Shown: positions 9,476 to 18,481, counted from the first letter of the stretch. The stretch: DNA of 64,000 bases from Myxococcales bacterium (GCA_013298625.1 JAAFIF010000009.1:62001-126000); one strand, 5' to 3'. Numbers and translations are program-made. Notes: generated by a model not told the origin, from the sequence alone.

Positions 9476-9946
9476 ATGCAATCAAACGAGCAAATCATCA
9501 GGGATTTCTACGAGGCTTTCAGCAAGCGCGACGCGGCGGGGATGGTCGCGTGCTACGCGCCCGACGTGGTGTTCTCGGACCCGGTGTTCGTCGGGCTGCG
9601 CGGGGCCGAGGCGCGGGCGATGTGGCGGATGTTGTGCGAGCGAGGCAAAGACCTGCGCGTCGAGTACCGCGACGTGAGCGCCGACGAGGGGACGGGGCGC
9701 GCGCACTGGGACGCGCACTACACGTTTTCGCAGACGGGTCGTCCGGTGATCAACCGCATCGACGCCAGCTTTCGCTTCGCGAACGGAAAGATCATCGAGC
9801 ACACCGACACCTTCGATCTCTGGTCCTGGACGCGGCAAGCGCTCGGGGTCTCTGGAGTGCTGCTCGGCTGGGGGCCGATCCGCGGTCCGCTGCGCAGCAA
9901 AGCGCGCAAGGGCCTGCTCGACTACATGGCCAAGCACCCCGAGTGA
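9476..9946 (+). CDS. SnoaL-like / NTF2-fold protein
   Basis: 156 aa, one NTF2-like domain: N-terminal helix [18 protein letters not shown], then [13 protein letters not shown], a strand [17 protein letters not shown] and a C-terminal [15 protein letters not shown] typical of SnoaL-like polyketide-cyclase/ketosteroid-isomerase-fold proteins. ATG 9476 is 5 bases after the sigma factor stop, so the two are almost certainly co-transcribed; the frame is open further upstream but there it merely overlaps the sigma gene. It may sense a small molecule for the sigma factor or be an enzyme. The sequence does not decide between these. Confidence 0.85.
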   Translation: MQSNEQIIRDFYEAFSKRDAAGMVACYAPDVVFSDPVFVGLRGAEARAMWRMLCERGKDLRVEYRDVSADEGTGRAHWDAHYTFSQTGRPVINRIDASFRFANGKIIEHTDTFDLWSWTRQALGVSGVLLGWGPIRGPLRSKARKGLLDYMAKHPE

Positions 9947-10028
9947 GCGAGCGCTCTTGCGCCTCGCGATGTCCGTGAACATGCAGTGCGCCGCCGTGGA
10001 CGGGAGGAGTCACACGGGAGTCACAGTC

Positions 10029-10403
10029 ATGAACACGCAAGAGTTGGTCGAGACGCTACGCAACCTCACGCTCGCGCAAGCCGCTGCGCTCAACGCCGGC
10101 CTCGCCGAGACGCTGCACATCGACGCGCTCGGGTTGCAGATGGGGGCGTCGCAGCACAGCGCTCCGACGCCGGTCTCGCAGGTTTGCGCGCAGACCGAGT
10201 TCGACGTCGAGTTGACCTCGATGGGGCCGAACAAGATCGCTGTGATCTCGGCGCTTCGGCAGGCGACCGGGCTCGCGCTCGGAGAGGCCAAGGCGGTGGT
10301 CGAAGCGGCGCCGAAGCTCGTTCGCGAGGCGATCTCGAAGGAGGAGGCCGACGCGCTGCGGGCGAAGCTCGAAGCCGCGGGCGCGGTGATCACCGTGCGG
10401 TGA
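10029..10403 (+). CDS. Stand-alone ribosomal protein bL12 (L7/L12) paralogue
   Basis: 124 aa from ATG 10029, which has GGGAG 8 bases upstream; an upstream in-frame ATG at 9957 gives an unlikely leader. The N-terminal 30 residues ([20 protein letters not shown]) resemble the bL12 dimerisation helices. Residues ~58-124 match the bL12 C-terminal domain, including [34 protein letters not shown] and [18 protein letters not shown]. No rplJ (L10), rplA or rpoB is adjacent, so this is not the main rplL locus. It could be a condition-specific stalk protein or a recruited factor-binding domain. Family firm, role unknown. Confidence 0.8.
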   Translation: MNTQELVETLRNLTLAQAAALNAGLAETLHIDALGLQMGASQHSAPTPVSQVCAQTEFDVELTSMGPNKIAVISALRQATGLALGEAKAVVEAAPKLVREAISKEEADALRAKLEAAGAVITVR

Positions 10404-10534
10404 GCTGGGCCGTGAGGGGGGGCCGGGGGCCAGGACCGCGCCGTGCTCGTTGACCCTAAACCCGCTGCCCGTCGCCCTTCGGGGGCGCCGTCCCGCTTGC
10501 GCTGCGGGCTAGAACGGGGCTAACTCCCGCCGCC
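10404..10534. other. GC-rich intergenic segment with two small hairpins
   Basis: Between the bL12-like gene and the next ORF lie CGCCC(TTCGG)GGGCG at 10473-10487 and CCCGC(TTGCGCT)GCGGG at 10492-10508. Neither is followed by a U tract. They could act as terminators or be a relic of a dispersed repeat. No promoter is obvious. Confidence 0.3.
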
Positions 10535-10792
10535 ATGGCGGACGCTCACCACAGCGCACACGACGCGCACGACGATCACGACGCGCACGACGCTCACGAC
10601 GACCACGACGAGCACAGCGCTCCCGATCCCGATGAGTCCACGATTCGCACGCCCATGTGGCTGCCCTTCGTCGGCCTCGGGCTGCTCGCCGTCCTCGCCG
10701 TCAGCGTGTTTATCTCGATGTCGCCCGGCACGGCCGCGACCGGCGCCGACGCCGACGCGGGCGCCGCGGCCCCGAGCGCGGCCGCTCACTGA
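10535..10792 (+). CDS. Small His/Asp-rich single-pass membrane protein
   Basis: 85 aa. The first 28 residues are built almost only from His, Asp and Ala in DAHD/DDHD repeats, a likely divalent-metal-binding segment. One transmembrane helix follows (about residues 41-61, MWLPFVGLGLLAVLAVSVFI), then a short Ala/Asp-rich tail. ATG 10535 is the only sensible start. Coding is supported by third-position GC and the sharp hydrophobic block. I recognise no named family. A metal-handling accessory role is a guess from composition. Confidence 0.6.
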   Translation: MADAHHSAHDAHDDHDAHDAHDDHDEHSAPDPDESTIRTPMWLPFVGLGLLAVLAVSVFISMSPGTAATGADADAGAAAPSAAAH

Positions 10793-10842
10793 CCGCTTCG
10801 ACTGCGGCGTTCGCCCGACGATCTGTCGTATAGATCGTCGTC

Positions 10843-11790
10843 ATGGTGGACGAAGCAGAGCGCGCGAGGGTGTTCGCGCTGTTCGATGAGGCGAACCAGG
10901 CGTTCGCCGAGGGGCGCTACGAAGACGCGAAGCGCGGGGGCGAACAGCTGATCGCCAGCCAATTTAGCGGCGGTTTCGAGCTCGTCGCGCGCAGCCAAAA
11001 CGCGCTGTGCGACGTCGACGGCGCCGTGGCCACCCTCGAGGCCGGCGTCGCGAAGGCGCCTGGCGTATGGGTGCTCTGGAAGCTGCTCGCCGACCTTCGC
11101 TCGGAGCAAGGCGAGCTCGAGTCCGCGCTCGCCGCGTACGACCGCGCCGCCGGCTGCTCGCCGTGCGACCTGCCGCTGGTGAACTTCAATCGCGCCATCG
11201 CGTTGCACCGCGGGGGACGCATGGACGAAGCCCTCGCGACGCTCGAGGCCATCGACGTCGCCTCTCTGCCCTATGCCGGGCGAGTGCTCGCGCTGCGAGC
11301 GTGCGTCCTGCGTATGAAGGGCAGGCTCGACGAGGCCTCGGCGCTGCTCGAAGCCGCCCTCGAGAACCCCGTCGAAGACCGAGGCTCGTTCGCTGCGGTT
11401 TGCTTCGAGCTCGCGCAGATCGAGCTCGAGCTGGGGACCGACCGCACCGTGGTGCGTCCGTTGGTCGTTCAGGGGCTGCAAGCCGACGCGACCCTGCAGG
11501 GCCTCGAGCTGTTGTGCTCGATCGACGACCGGACGAGCGAGGCCAACGGGCATTGGCGCCTGTCGATCGAAGGGGCGATCGAAGAGCAAGGCTACCTGCG
11601 CGAGTTCTCTGTGATCGCCGAGAACGCCGCGCAAGCCGAGGTCGCTGCGATGGAGCTGCTGCCCGAAGAGCTTCGCGCCGCTGCGCGCGTGGCCGAGGCC
11701 GAGCTGTTGGCTGCAATGCCCGGCGCCCGCTCGGGCGTCGTGTCCGCCACGGGGTTCATCTTCTTTGCGCTGGGCGTCAGCGAGGACTGA
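10843..11790 (+). CDS. Cytoplasmic TPR protein
   Basis: 315 aa with tetratricopeptide-like helical pairs over residues ~10-200: FDEANQAFAEGRYEDAKR, ALAAYDRAAGCSP with FNRAIALHRGGRMDEALATL, and LRMKGRLDEASALLEAALE. There is no signal peptide or membrane segment. Residues 200-315 are less repetitive and end in a small hydrophobic stretch. Starts at ATG 10843, 50 bases after the small membrane protein. Probably a protein-interaction scaffold; no partner can be named. Confidence 0.75.
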   Translation: MVDEAERARVFALFDEANQAFAEGRYEDAKRGGEQLIASQFSGGFELVARSQNALCDVDGAVATLEAGVAKAPGVWVLWKLLADLRSEQGELESALAAYDRAAGCSPCDLPLVNFNRAIALHRGGRMDEALATLEAIDVASLPYAGRVLALRACVLRMKGRLDEASALLEAALENPVEDRGSFAAVCFELAQIELELGTDRTVVRPLVVQGLQADATLQGLELLCSIDDRTSEANGHWRLSIEGAIEEQGYLREFSVIAENAAQAEVAAMELLPEELRAAARVAEAELLAAMPGARSGVVSATGFIFFALGVSED

Positions 11791-11820
11791 CGCGGTACGA
11801 TCGGCGCCGAGGAGCGAGCG

Positions 11821-12444
11821 ATGACCGACGAGAGCAAAGCGATCCCGCGTGCGCGCGACGACGAGCGCGACCTCTCGGCTGTGCACGGGACGGTGCTGCA
11901 TCGCGAGAAGGTGATCTCCCGCGCGCTGGCCGGGATCATGGCGGGAGGGGCGCTGCTCTTTCTGCTCGCGGGCGTGGCCGCGGTGTTCGGCGAGCGGGGG
12001 GCGCCGTGGTGGGCGATGGGGTTTCCGTTTGTGATTTCGCTGTTGTTTTCGATGATCGCGCTGATCAAGCCCGTGCTGCGAACCACGGTCACCGACGAAG
12101 AGGTGTACGCGCTGCACGGGCTGCGAGAGACGCGCGTCTCGATGACGGCGATCGACGATGTGACCGTGGTCGAAGGGACGCGGCAGGCGCTCTTCGGCGT
12201 CGAAGCGGTCGGCCCTGCGGTGACGGCGCGCGTGGTGTTGATCGCGTGGACCGCCGCCGACGGCGCCGCGAAGAAGTGCGCGATCGCGTCGAACGACCCC
12301 GAGCAGCTCGCGGGGGCGATCAACAGCGTTCGCTCTGCGCGCGCTTCGCGGCTGTCCTCGCTGCGCGTGGACGTCTACGAAGAGCACGAGCACGAGCTCG
12401 CTGCTGCGTCTACGGGCGGACGCGGGGCAGCCGCCGACGGTTGA
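11821..12444 (+). CDS. Two-pass membrane protein with PH-like cytosolic domain
   Basis: 207 aa. Two hydrophobic helices (about residues 33-55 and 62-82, IMAGGALLFLLAGVAAVF and MGFPFVISLLFSMIALI) precede a soluble beta-rich region (VTDEEVYALHG, MTAIDDVTVVEG, KKCAIASNDPEQLAGAI). That resembles bacterial PH-like membrane proteins in layout, though no diagnostic motif allows a firm call. ATG 11821 follows a GAGGAGCG ribosome-binding site. The last 35 bases overlap the 3' end of the convergent minus-strand gene. Confidence 0.7.
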   Translation: MTDESKAIPRARDDERDLSAVHGTVLHREKVISRALAGIMAGGALLFLLAGVAAVFGERGAPWWAMGFPFVISLLFSMIALIKPVLRTTVTDEEVYALHGLRETRVSMTAIDDVTVVEGTRQALFGVEAVGPAVTARVVLIAWTAADGAAKKCAIASNDPEQLAGAINSVRSARASRLSSLRVDVYEEHEHELAAASTGGRGAAADG

Positions 12445-13996
12445 TCGTCGTGGGCGCGGCGCCTGGGACGGGCGTCAGCTGCGTGTTCACCGTGGTGCCC
12501 GGCGCGGCGCTCGTCGCGGGCTGAACGGTCGGAGAGAGCCCGACGTTTTGCGTGCTCGAAGGCTGCGCGCCGACGGCGCTCGTCGAGGCCGCGTTGGGCG
12601 GAGGCTGGTTGGGATCGACCGGGCGCTGACTGGGGTTCGATGTGATCGAGAGGGTCGCTGCGTGACGCGCTCCCTCGGAGTACGAGCCGAGCCACACATC
12701 GTACTGACCGGGCTGCGCGTCGGTGAAGTCCACGCCAGGGTTGAAGCCGAACATGTCGTCGCGGCACCGCCAGCCCGAGGGCGAGTGGATCACGAGGACG
12801 GTGTCCGTCGCAGAGGCCGCGAAGATGCGAAGCAGCGAGAGGCTGCTCTGCACGCGCAGCACGAGGTCGGGCTGCCGAAAGACAAACCCGGTGCAGCCCG
12901 GGACGCCGAGCTCTTCTGCGCGCACCGCGCCCGGAGCGCGGTCGGCCACGGTGATCACCTGCGGATCCGGAGAGAATCCTGGGGAGATTTCCTGGGTCGC
13001 GAGCGTCCCGGTCGCGCCGCCCGTGAGCAGCAAGGGCGCGCGCGAGACGTCGATGCGCGCCGCGGGCATGGTGGTCGCGGCGTCGGGTGTGGTGAAGCTC
13101 GCGTCGGTGACCCCGCCGTCTGCGATGCGCTGCGGCGGCGTGTAGATCGGCAGCGGAATGCGCTGCGCGACCCAGAGGTGATACCCGCCCGCAGCAGGGC
13201 TCTCGATGGTCAGCGGGCTGCGCGACGAGCTGCAGCGCCACTGTCGATCGGGCCCCCGCACGACGATGTACGATCCGTTCTCCACCTGCGGCGCGGTGAT
13301 CCGAAGGATCGGCAGCCCCTCGCCGACGCGGAGGATCGCGTCGGGCATGGCCGTGATGCTTCCGTAGCAGTTGGGGACGACCCAGCGCGCGTCGAGCGTC
13401 CCGGCGGGGTGCGTCGGGATGTTGATCGAGCGCGTTTCGGGCGTGAATTCGCTGGGCAAATCGATGGTTCCCGCGGCGGCGATCGTCCCGCTCGCGGGGT
13501 GGACGAAGCTCACGGGCTCGACGTGCAGCACGCCCTGCACAGCGACGCCGCGCGCGTACGAGCCCACCCAGATGTCGTACTGACCGACGCCGGCTTCGTC
13601 GATGAGCACCTGCGGGTTCATGCGCCCTGCTGAGTCATCGTCGCAGCGCCAGCGGCCGTCGTGCGTGTTGACCACGAGCGTGGTGTCCCGCGCGGACTCG
13701 ACCCAGATGCGCAGCGCGGGCACCGGGGTCATCACACGCAAGATCAAATCGGGCTCGCGCGTGACCCACCCGAGGCACCGCGGGTTGTTGATGAGCGGGC
13801 GCACGTTGAGCGTCCCGCCGGTGCGCACCGAGACCTCGAAGGCCCCCGCGTTGGGCCGCGGCGCGCGCAGCTCTCGCACGCCGAAATTCGCCGTGCCCGT
13901 GCCGATCGCGAGGGACTCTTGCGCCCGCGCAGGCGCGGCGAACAAGAGCGTCATCGCGACCATCGCGAGCCATGCGGTAAACGATCGTTGCGACAT
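12410..13996 (-). CDS. Exported protein with three repeated C-terminal-peptidase-like beta domains
   Basis: 528 aa from ATG 13996, which has AAAGGAGCC upstream and starts a signal peptide (MSQRSFTAWLAMVAMTLL, cut near ARAQE). Three related domains follow, each with a Cys-containing strand before PDxILRV, a DGRWRCDDD / DRQWRCSSS / SGWRCRDDM motif and a GQYDIWVGSY-type end strand. This is the layout of bacterial pre-peptidase C-terminal-like beta-sandwiches. A Thr/Pro/Ala tail ends in an Arg-rich stretch. It starts 14 bases after the 986-aa gene, so it is the second or third gene of an operon. Its stop lies inside the convergent plus-strand gene. Confidence 0.8.
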   Translation of the reverse strand: MSQRSFTAWLAMVAMTLLFAAPARAQESLAIGTGTANFGVRELRAPRPNAGAFEVSVRTGGTLNVRPLINNPRCLGWVTREPDLILRVMTPVPALRIWVESARDTTLVVNTHDGRWRCDDDSAGRMNPQVLIDEAGVGQYDIWVGSYARGVAVQGVLHVEPVSFVHPASGTIAAAGTIDLPSEFTPETRSINIPTHPAGTLDARWVVPNCYGSITAMPDAILRVGEGLPILRITAPQVENGSYIVVRGPDRQWRCSSSRSPLTIESPAAGGYHLWVAQRIPLPIYTPPQRIADGGVTDASFTTPDAATTMPAARIDVSRAPLLLTGGATGTLATQEISPGFSPDPQVITVADRAPGAVRAEELGVPGCTGFVFRQPDLVLRVQSSLSLLRIFAASATDTVLVIHSPSGWRCRDDMFGFNPGVDFTDAQPGQYDVWLGSYSEGARHAATLSITSNPSQRPVDPNQPPPNAASTSAVGAQPSSTQNVGLSPTVQPATSAAPGTTVNTQLTPVPGAAPTTINRRRLPRVRP

Positions 13997-14010
13997 GGTG
14001 TGGGCTCCTT

Positions 14011-16971
14011 TCACAGCCGGCTCAGGTAGTCGCCGAGGGGCACAGACGCCATCGCCATGACGCCAAACGAGTAGGGCTGCGTCGCTGGCCCGGTGCCCGG
14101 CGGAAACACCATCACCGCGGGCGCGAGCGAGACCTCGAGCAGCTCGTAGAGGTCCAGCGCGACGAAGCCCCCGAAGAAGAACGCGTCGGACTCTTGCGAG
14201 TCGAGCACCGCGCGGTACAAGAGCCCCGAGCCGAACAATCCCGCGCGAAATCCAAGCCGATCGCGGGCGAACGACGGCGACGCCACGCCGATCCCGACCT
14301 GCTCGGCCATGATCGGGACGAACCCGGTCGTCACGCCGCCCATGCCGTTGGGCGTGATCGAGAGCATCTCTCCGAGCCCGATCGTGAGGTGAAAATACGC
14401 GCGCCACTCGCGTCGTCGTCGAAAGTCGTCGCCGAGCGCGCCCAGCGTTCGAACGAGCCGGTTCGAGTCGACGGTCACGCGAAGGTCTTGCACATCGGTG
14501 ACCTCGCGCAGCACGCCGACGATGCGCTGCAGCCAGCACGCGAGCGATCGCTCGTTCTCTGCGCACCAGTTGCCGCGGGCGGGAGCGACGCCGAGCGCGA
14601 CGATGATGTCCTCGGGCGTGATGTGCTCGAGCATCACCAGCATCGTCTCGATCGTGAGCTGTCGGTCGAGCGGGATGATCGAGAGGATGGGGCCGAGCCG
14701 CGCGAGCACGGGGCCGCCGAGGTTTCGCAGCGCGTTGAACGCGTCTCCGACGCTGCCGATCGCGCGGTCTCGCAGCGCTTCGATGTCGAGCACGGCGAGC
14801 ACCCGCAGCATGCGCGAGACGCCGGCCACCGCGCGGCGCAGCGCGAGAAATCGGTCGCTCAGCGCAGGGGCGTCGGGCAGCGCGCGCAGCATCGAGGCGA
14901 TGGCGCCGCTCTCGGCGGTGGTGCGCACGTTCTCGATGGCCGCGGCGAGCACTTGAAAAGCGCGCACGATTTCAGTGACGCGGTCGAGCGGGATGGAGCC
15001 GAGGTTGAGACCGGGGTTTCCGTAGGTCGACGCGCGGGCGAGGTCGGGGATCGCGCGGTGCAGCGCTTGAATAGCTGTGCGCAGCTCAGCGGTCGCGGTC
15101 ACGAGGGGCCGCATGGCCGCGAGCGCGTCGGCGTCGTTGGGCGCGAGCCTGGTGGTGGCGTCGTACATCCCCCGCAGCGCGCTCGGAACGCACAGCGCCC
15201 CGCGCCGCGCGTCGCCCGGAGCGATCGCCGCGGTCGCGTCGATGTGTCCCGCGAGCATCTCTCGTGTCCACCCTGCGATGCTGTCGGTGATGCGCTCGCA
15301 CTGCGGGTCGCGGCTGTGCGGCGACTCGATGAAGAACCCCGCCATCACGGGGCTCGCGCCGGGCGTCGGCGCGGGGCCTTCTGCGGGCGGCCACGTGTAG
15401 CGAGAGAGCCTCCGCTGCACCGCTTGCAGCGCGGCGCGCAGCGCGTCCGCGGACTGCGTGTGCACAACGGGGCGAGTCGTGACGGCCCCGGGCGCGAGCG
15501 CGCCGATGCCGCTCGCTGCTGCCGCTCCTGCGCCTGCGGGCGTTGGGCGCGGCGGCGTGGGCGCGGGCGACTGCACGAAGGCGTCGAGCGCGGCGCGGAC
15601 CGTGAGCAGCTCGCTCCAGGTCTCGAACCAGTCGCCGTAGTCCGCGAGCTGCAGCCACGCGGACGGGTCGAGCAAGTCTTTGCCGAGGACGCCGAGGTTG
15701 CCCGTCGAGAGGACGGTGTTGATCAGCGTTCTGAGCCGTGAATTCAGCGGCGGACGCAGCAGGGTCATCAGGTCGTGCGCCACTTGGATCGCGCCGACGA
15801 GCCCAGAGGTCCCCGACAGCCACGCGGCGCGCTCGCCGATCTCGTCTTGCTCGCGCGCGCGTTGGGTCGCGCGGGCTTCGTCGAGCGAGGGGTCGTTGGC
15901 CTCGGTGCTCGACCCGTCGCGACGGATCACTCGATCGCTCTGCGTGGTCGCCGCGGCGAGCGCGGTGGCCGCGGTGGGGCCTCGCAGCGTTCCTCGTTCG
16001 ACGAGTCGGCAGAGCCCGACGAGCGGGTGTCCTGCGTCGAACGCGCACGACGGGACCGGCGCCTGCCGAGAGAACACCTCTGTGCGCCCGAGGCTCCAGA
16101 ACGCGAGGTCGACCAGGTACGCGCGGATGCGCGCCGCGTCTGCGGGCGTCGCGCGCGAAGGCAGCCACGGCCGCGCGGGGTCGTTGTTGGTCAAGAACGT
16201 ACACGCTACGGGCCTGCGCGCGGCGTCCGCTGCGCACGCGGCCTCGGCGGGTCGTCCCTCGATGAGCTTGATCGGAAACGTCGCGCACGCCTCGCCCGAG
16301 AGCCCCGCTTCTTCGCCGTACACCGCGCGTCGCCACGCGCAGTCGCTCGCGACGCTGTTGCCTGGCAGCCGCAGGCGCACCACCGCGTCGGCGATCACCG
16401 CGCGCGCGACGGTCGCGATGAGGTTCTCGACGAGCGTGTTCTGCATGCCCGTCCGATCGGTGAGCAGCGACGCGACGTCGTCGAGCAGCTGACGGAGGTA
16501 CTGCCGATCGCCGACCGGGCCCGTGATCGCAGAGATCGCGTCGGCCACGGCGTTCATCGCGACGCGCCTCGTGCGGTCCGTGATGATCGACTGCAGCACC
16601 TGCTGGTCGATCACGCCGCGCGTGTACACCTGCCCCGAGGCCGCCGCGTCCGTGTTGCGCTCGAGCTGCGGACGCGTGCGCGTGGGCTCGCGCTCTTCAG
16701 TGCGGACCTCCTCGCGAACGGCCTCGCTCCAGCGCGTATCGCTGAAGAAATCCGCTTGAAACAGCGCCTGTCCCCGCGGCTGCGCGCCGCTCGAGGACGC
16801 GCTGCTCGAGGACGCGCTGCTCGACGCCGAGCTGCTGGCGTTCGAGCCTTGCGCGCTCGCGCGCACGGACGCGGATATCTGCGCCAACGCCGACGCCGGA
16901 GCGACGACGACGGTCCACGCGAGCGCGGCGCACGCGAGCGCGCTCGCGAGAGAGAATCTTCTCTGACTCAA
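14011..16971 (-). CDS. Large exported protein of unknown function
   Basis: 986 aa from TTG 16971 with AAGGGAAG upstream; no ATG precedes the signal peptide (SQRRFSLASALACAALAWT, cut near ALAQ). A Ser-rich repeat occupies residues ~40-62 (DNA ~16785-16850). The rest is mostly alpha-helical, with several isolated Cys residues, then a C-terminal ~130 residues rich in alternating aromatic/small residues (AYFHLTIGLGEML, GFRAGLFGSGLLYRAV, FFFGGFVALDLYELLEV) that could form outer-membrane beta strands. No known domain is recognised. The signal peptide resembles that of the next gene, 14 bases downstream, suggesting co-export and joint function. Confidence 0.72.
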   Translation of the reverse strand: MSQRRFSLASALACAALAWTVVVAPASALAQISASVRASAQGSNASSSASSSASSSSASSSGAQPRGQALFQADFFSDTRWSEAVREEVRTEEREPTRTRPQLERNTDAAASGQVYTRGVIDQQVLQSIITDRTRRVAMNAVADAISAITGPVGDRQYLRQLLDDVASLLTDRTGMQNTLVENLIATVARAVIADAVVRLRLPGNSVASDCAWRRAVYGEEAGLSGEACATFPIKLIEGRPAEAACAADAARRPVACTFLTNNDPARPWLPSRATPADAARIRAYLVDLAFWSLGRTEVFSRQAPVPSCAFDAGHPLVGLCRLVERGTLRGPTAATALAAATTQSDRVIRRDGSSTEANDPSLDEARATQRAREQDEIGERAAWLSGTSGLVGAIQVAHDLMTLLRPPLNSRLRTLINTVLSTGNLGVLGKDLLDPSAWLQLADYGDWFETWSELLTVRAALDAFVQSPAPTPPRPTPAGAGAAAASGIGALAPGAVTTRPVVHTQSADALRAALQAVQRRLSRYTWPPAEGPAPTPGASPVMAGFFIESPHSRDPQCERITDSIAGWTREMLAGHIDATAAIAPGDARRGALCVPSALRGMYDATTRLAPNDADALAAMRPLVTATAELRTAIQALHRAIPDLARASTYGNPGLNLGSIPLDRVTEIVRAFQVLAAAIENVRTTAESGAIASMLRALPDAPALSDRFLALRRAVAGVSRMLRVLAVLDIEALRDRAIGSVGDAFNALRNLGGPVLARLGPILSIIPLDRQLTIETMLVMLEHITPEDIIVALGVAPARGNWCAENERSLACWLQRIVGVLREVTDVQDLRVTVDSNRLVRTLGALGDDFRRRREWRAYFHLTIGLGEMLSITPNGMGGVTTGFVPIMAEQVGIGVASPSFARDRLGFRAGLFGSGLLYRAVLDSQESDAFFFGGFVALDLYELLEVSLAPAVMVFPPGTGPATQPYSFGVMAMASVPLGDYLSRL

Positions 16972-17014
16972 CGGTGCTTCCCTTTCGAACTGCGAGCGCG
17001 ATCGTATACCGAGC

Positions 17015-18034
17015 TCAGCGCGCGGGACGCGAGTACAGACAGCGAAAGCCCAGGTTCGAGAACGCCGCGCGCGGCTCGTTGTGTCCGCGGTACCAGAGCC
17101 CGTAGCCCTCGCACGTGCACTGCGCGCACCACCACGATCCGCCCCGCACGACGCGCTGCCCTGCGTACGCTGGGCCCGAATCTCTGGAAAAACTCGACCC
17201 AATCGCGCGCGCGTCGAGCCCCGCGTCCAGCGATGCGTCGCGCGCCGCTCGCGCGTACGTGTCGCGGTCGTACGTGTCCGCGGTCCACTGCCAGACGTTG
17301 CCGACCGGGTCGAAGAATCCCCAGGCGTTGGGCGCAAACGCGCGCACGGGCGAGACGTACACGTGCCCGTCGCGCCGCTCGTTGCGGTGGTGCGACCCGC
17401 CTTGCCAATAGTTGAGCAGCGGCCGACCCGATGCGTCGGTCGGCGAATTTCCCCACGGATAGCGCGCCCCCGCGCGGCCCGCGCGCATCGCGTACTCCCA
17501 CTCGGCTTCGGTGGGCAGCCGTCCTCCGCGCCACGCGCAGTACGCCTCTGCGTCGCGCGAAGAGACCATCACCACCGGCGCGTCGTCCCGCAAGAACGCG
17601 CGCGTGTCCGCGTTCTCGACGCTGAATGGACGGCGCCAATCGCCCCGCGGCACGCGCTGCCACTCCCAATCACCGAAGCCCTCGAGCGACTCCATGGGGA
17701 GGGTCGCGCGCTCTGCGTCCGTGCGATGCGCGGTCGCGCTGACGAACGCCGCGAACTGCGCGCGCGTCACCAGCGTCTCGTCCATGCAAAACGCCGCCAC
17801 GCTGACGGCGTGCGCTGGCGTCTCGTCGGGGCGATCGCTGCGGAGCCTCCCTCGCTCGAGCGCGCCCGCTGGGACGCAGCGCGTCGCGAACTCGACCCCG
17901 CCGTCGCGCGCGACGAGCGCCCCGCGGTCGGCGACGGATTGCCCGTGCGCGCGCCCGCAGCTGAGCAGCGTCCACGTGGCGAGCAGGGCTGTCGCTCGGT
18001 GCGTCACGACGGTGAAGGTTGGGTGGGTATACAT
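17015..18034 (-). CDS. Formylglycine-generating-enzyme-family (SUMF1/FGE) lipoprotein
   Basis: 339 aa. An N-terminal hydrophobic stretch ends in LLSC (Cys26), a lipobox, so the protein is probably membrane-anchored outside the cytoplasm. FGE-sulfatase motifs run from residue ~45: PAHAVSVAAFCMDETLVT, GGRLPTEAEWEYAMRAG (170-186), GNVWQWTAD (245-253), RVVRGGSWWCAQC and NLGFRC. Cys303 and Cys308 occupy the positions of the FGE catalytic copper-binding pair (spacing C-x4-C), which most non-enzymatic family members lack; an extra Cys306 lies between. No sulfatase is in the window and neither downstream exported protein has a CxPxR motif. ATG 18034 has no clear ribosome-binding site; a GTG at 18007 is an alternative. 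Confidence 0.85.
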   Translation of the reverse strand: MYTHPTFTVVTHRATALLATWTLLSCGRAHGQSVADRGALVARDGGVEFATRCVPAGALERGRLRSDRPDETPAHAVSVAAFCMDETLVTRAQFAAFVSATAHRTDAERATLPMESLEGFGDWEWQRVPRGDWRRPFSVENADTRAFLRDDAPVVMVSSRDAEAYCAWRGGRLPTEAEWEYAMRAGRAGARYPWGNSPTDASGRPLLNYWQGGSHHRNERRDGHVYVSPVRAFAPNAWGFFDPVGNVWQWTADTYDRDTYARAARDASLDAGLDARAIGSSFSRDSGPAYAGQRVVRGGSWWCAQCTCEGYGLWYRGHNEPRAAFSNLGFRCLYSRPAR

Positions 18035-18097
18035 CGAGCGCGCGAGCGTGATGAGCGTTGACCGAGAGCGCGCGCGGGGAGTACCAAGATCGCCGCC

Positions 18098-18481
18098 ATG
18101 GCCACCTTTCCTGCAGAGCTCAAGTACACGAAGGACCACGAGTGGGCGCGCATCGACGGGACGCGCGTCCGCGTGGGCATCACGCAGCACGCCGTCGATC
18201 AGCTCGGCGACATTACGCTGGTCAACATCGACGCGAAGCCCGGCGCCAAGCTCGAGGTCGGCAAGGCCTTCGGCACCGTCGAGTCGGTCAAGGCCGTGAG
18301 CGACCTGTTTGCGCCGGTCTCGGGCACGGTCGTCGAGGTCAACAAGGCCCTCGACGCCAACCCCGAAGCGGTCAACGAGAGCCCCTACGAAAACGGCTGG
18401 ATGGTCGTGATCGAGGTCTCGTCGGGCCTGGACGAGCTGCTCGACGTCGCGGCGTACACCGCGCACGTCGAAGCGGGCTGA
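18098..18481 (+). CDS. gcvH: Glycine cleavage system H protein
   Basis: 127 aa, the standard length. GcvH carries a lipoylated lysine that shuttles the aminomethyl group between the P, T and L proteins. The lipoyl site is Lys65 in GTVESVKAVSDL, within the usual context; KYTKDHEWARI and VGITQHAVDQLGDI at the N-terminus and ESPYENGWMVVI near the end are all conserved. No gcvT or gcvP is adjacent, so the gene is separated from the rest of the system. It starts 64 bases from the divergent FGE-like gene, and the promoter must lie in that gap. Confidence 0.96.
   Translation: MATFPAELKYTKDHEWARIDGTRVRVGITQHAVDQLGDITLVNIDAKPGAKLEVGKAFGTVESVKAVSDLFAPVSGTVVEVNKALDANPEAVNESPYENGWMVVIEVSSGLDELLDVAAYTAHVEAG

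Noticed and set aside
14011..16971. Formylglycine target motif CxPxR in the exported protein downstream of the FGE-like gene
   Set aside because: Every cysteine context was inspected; the nearest, CVPSA, lacks the Arg.
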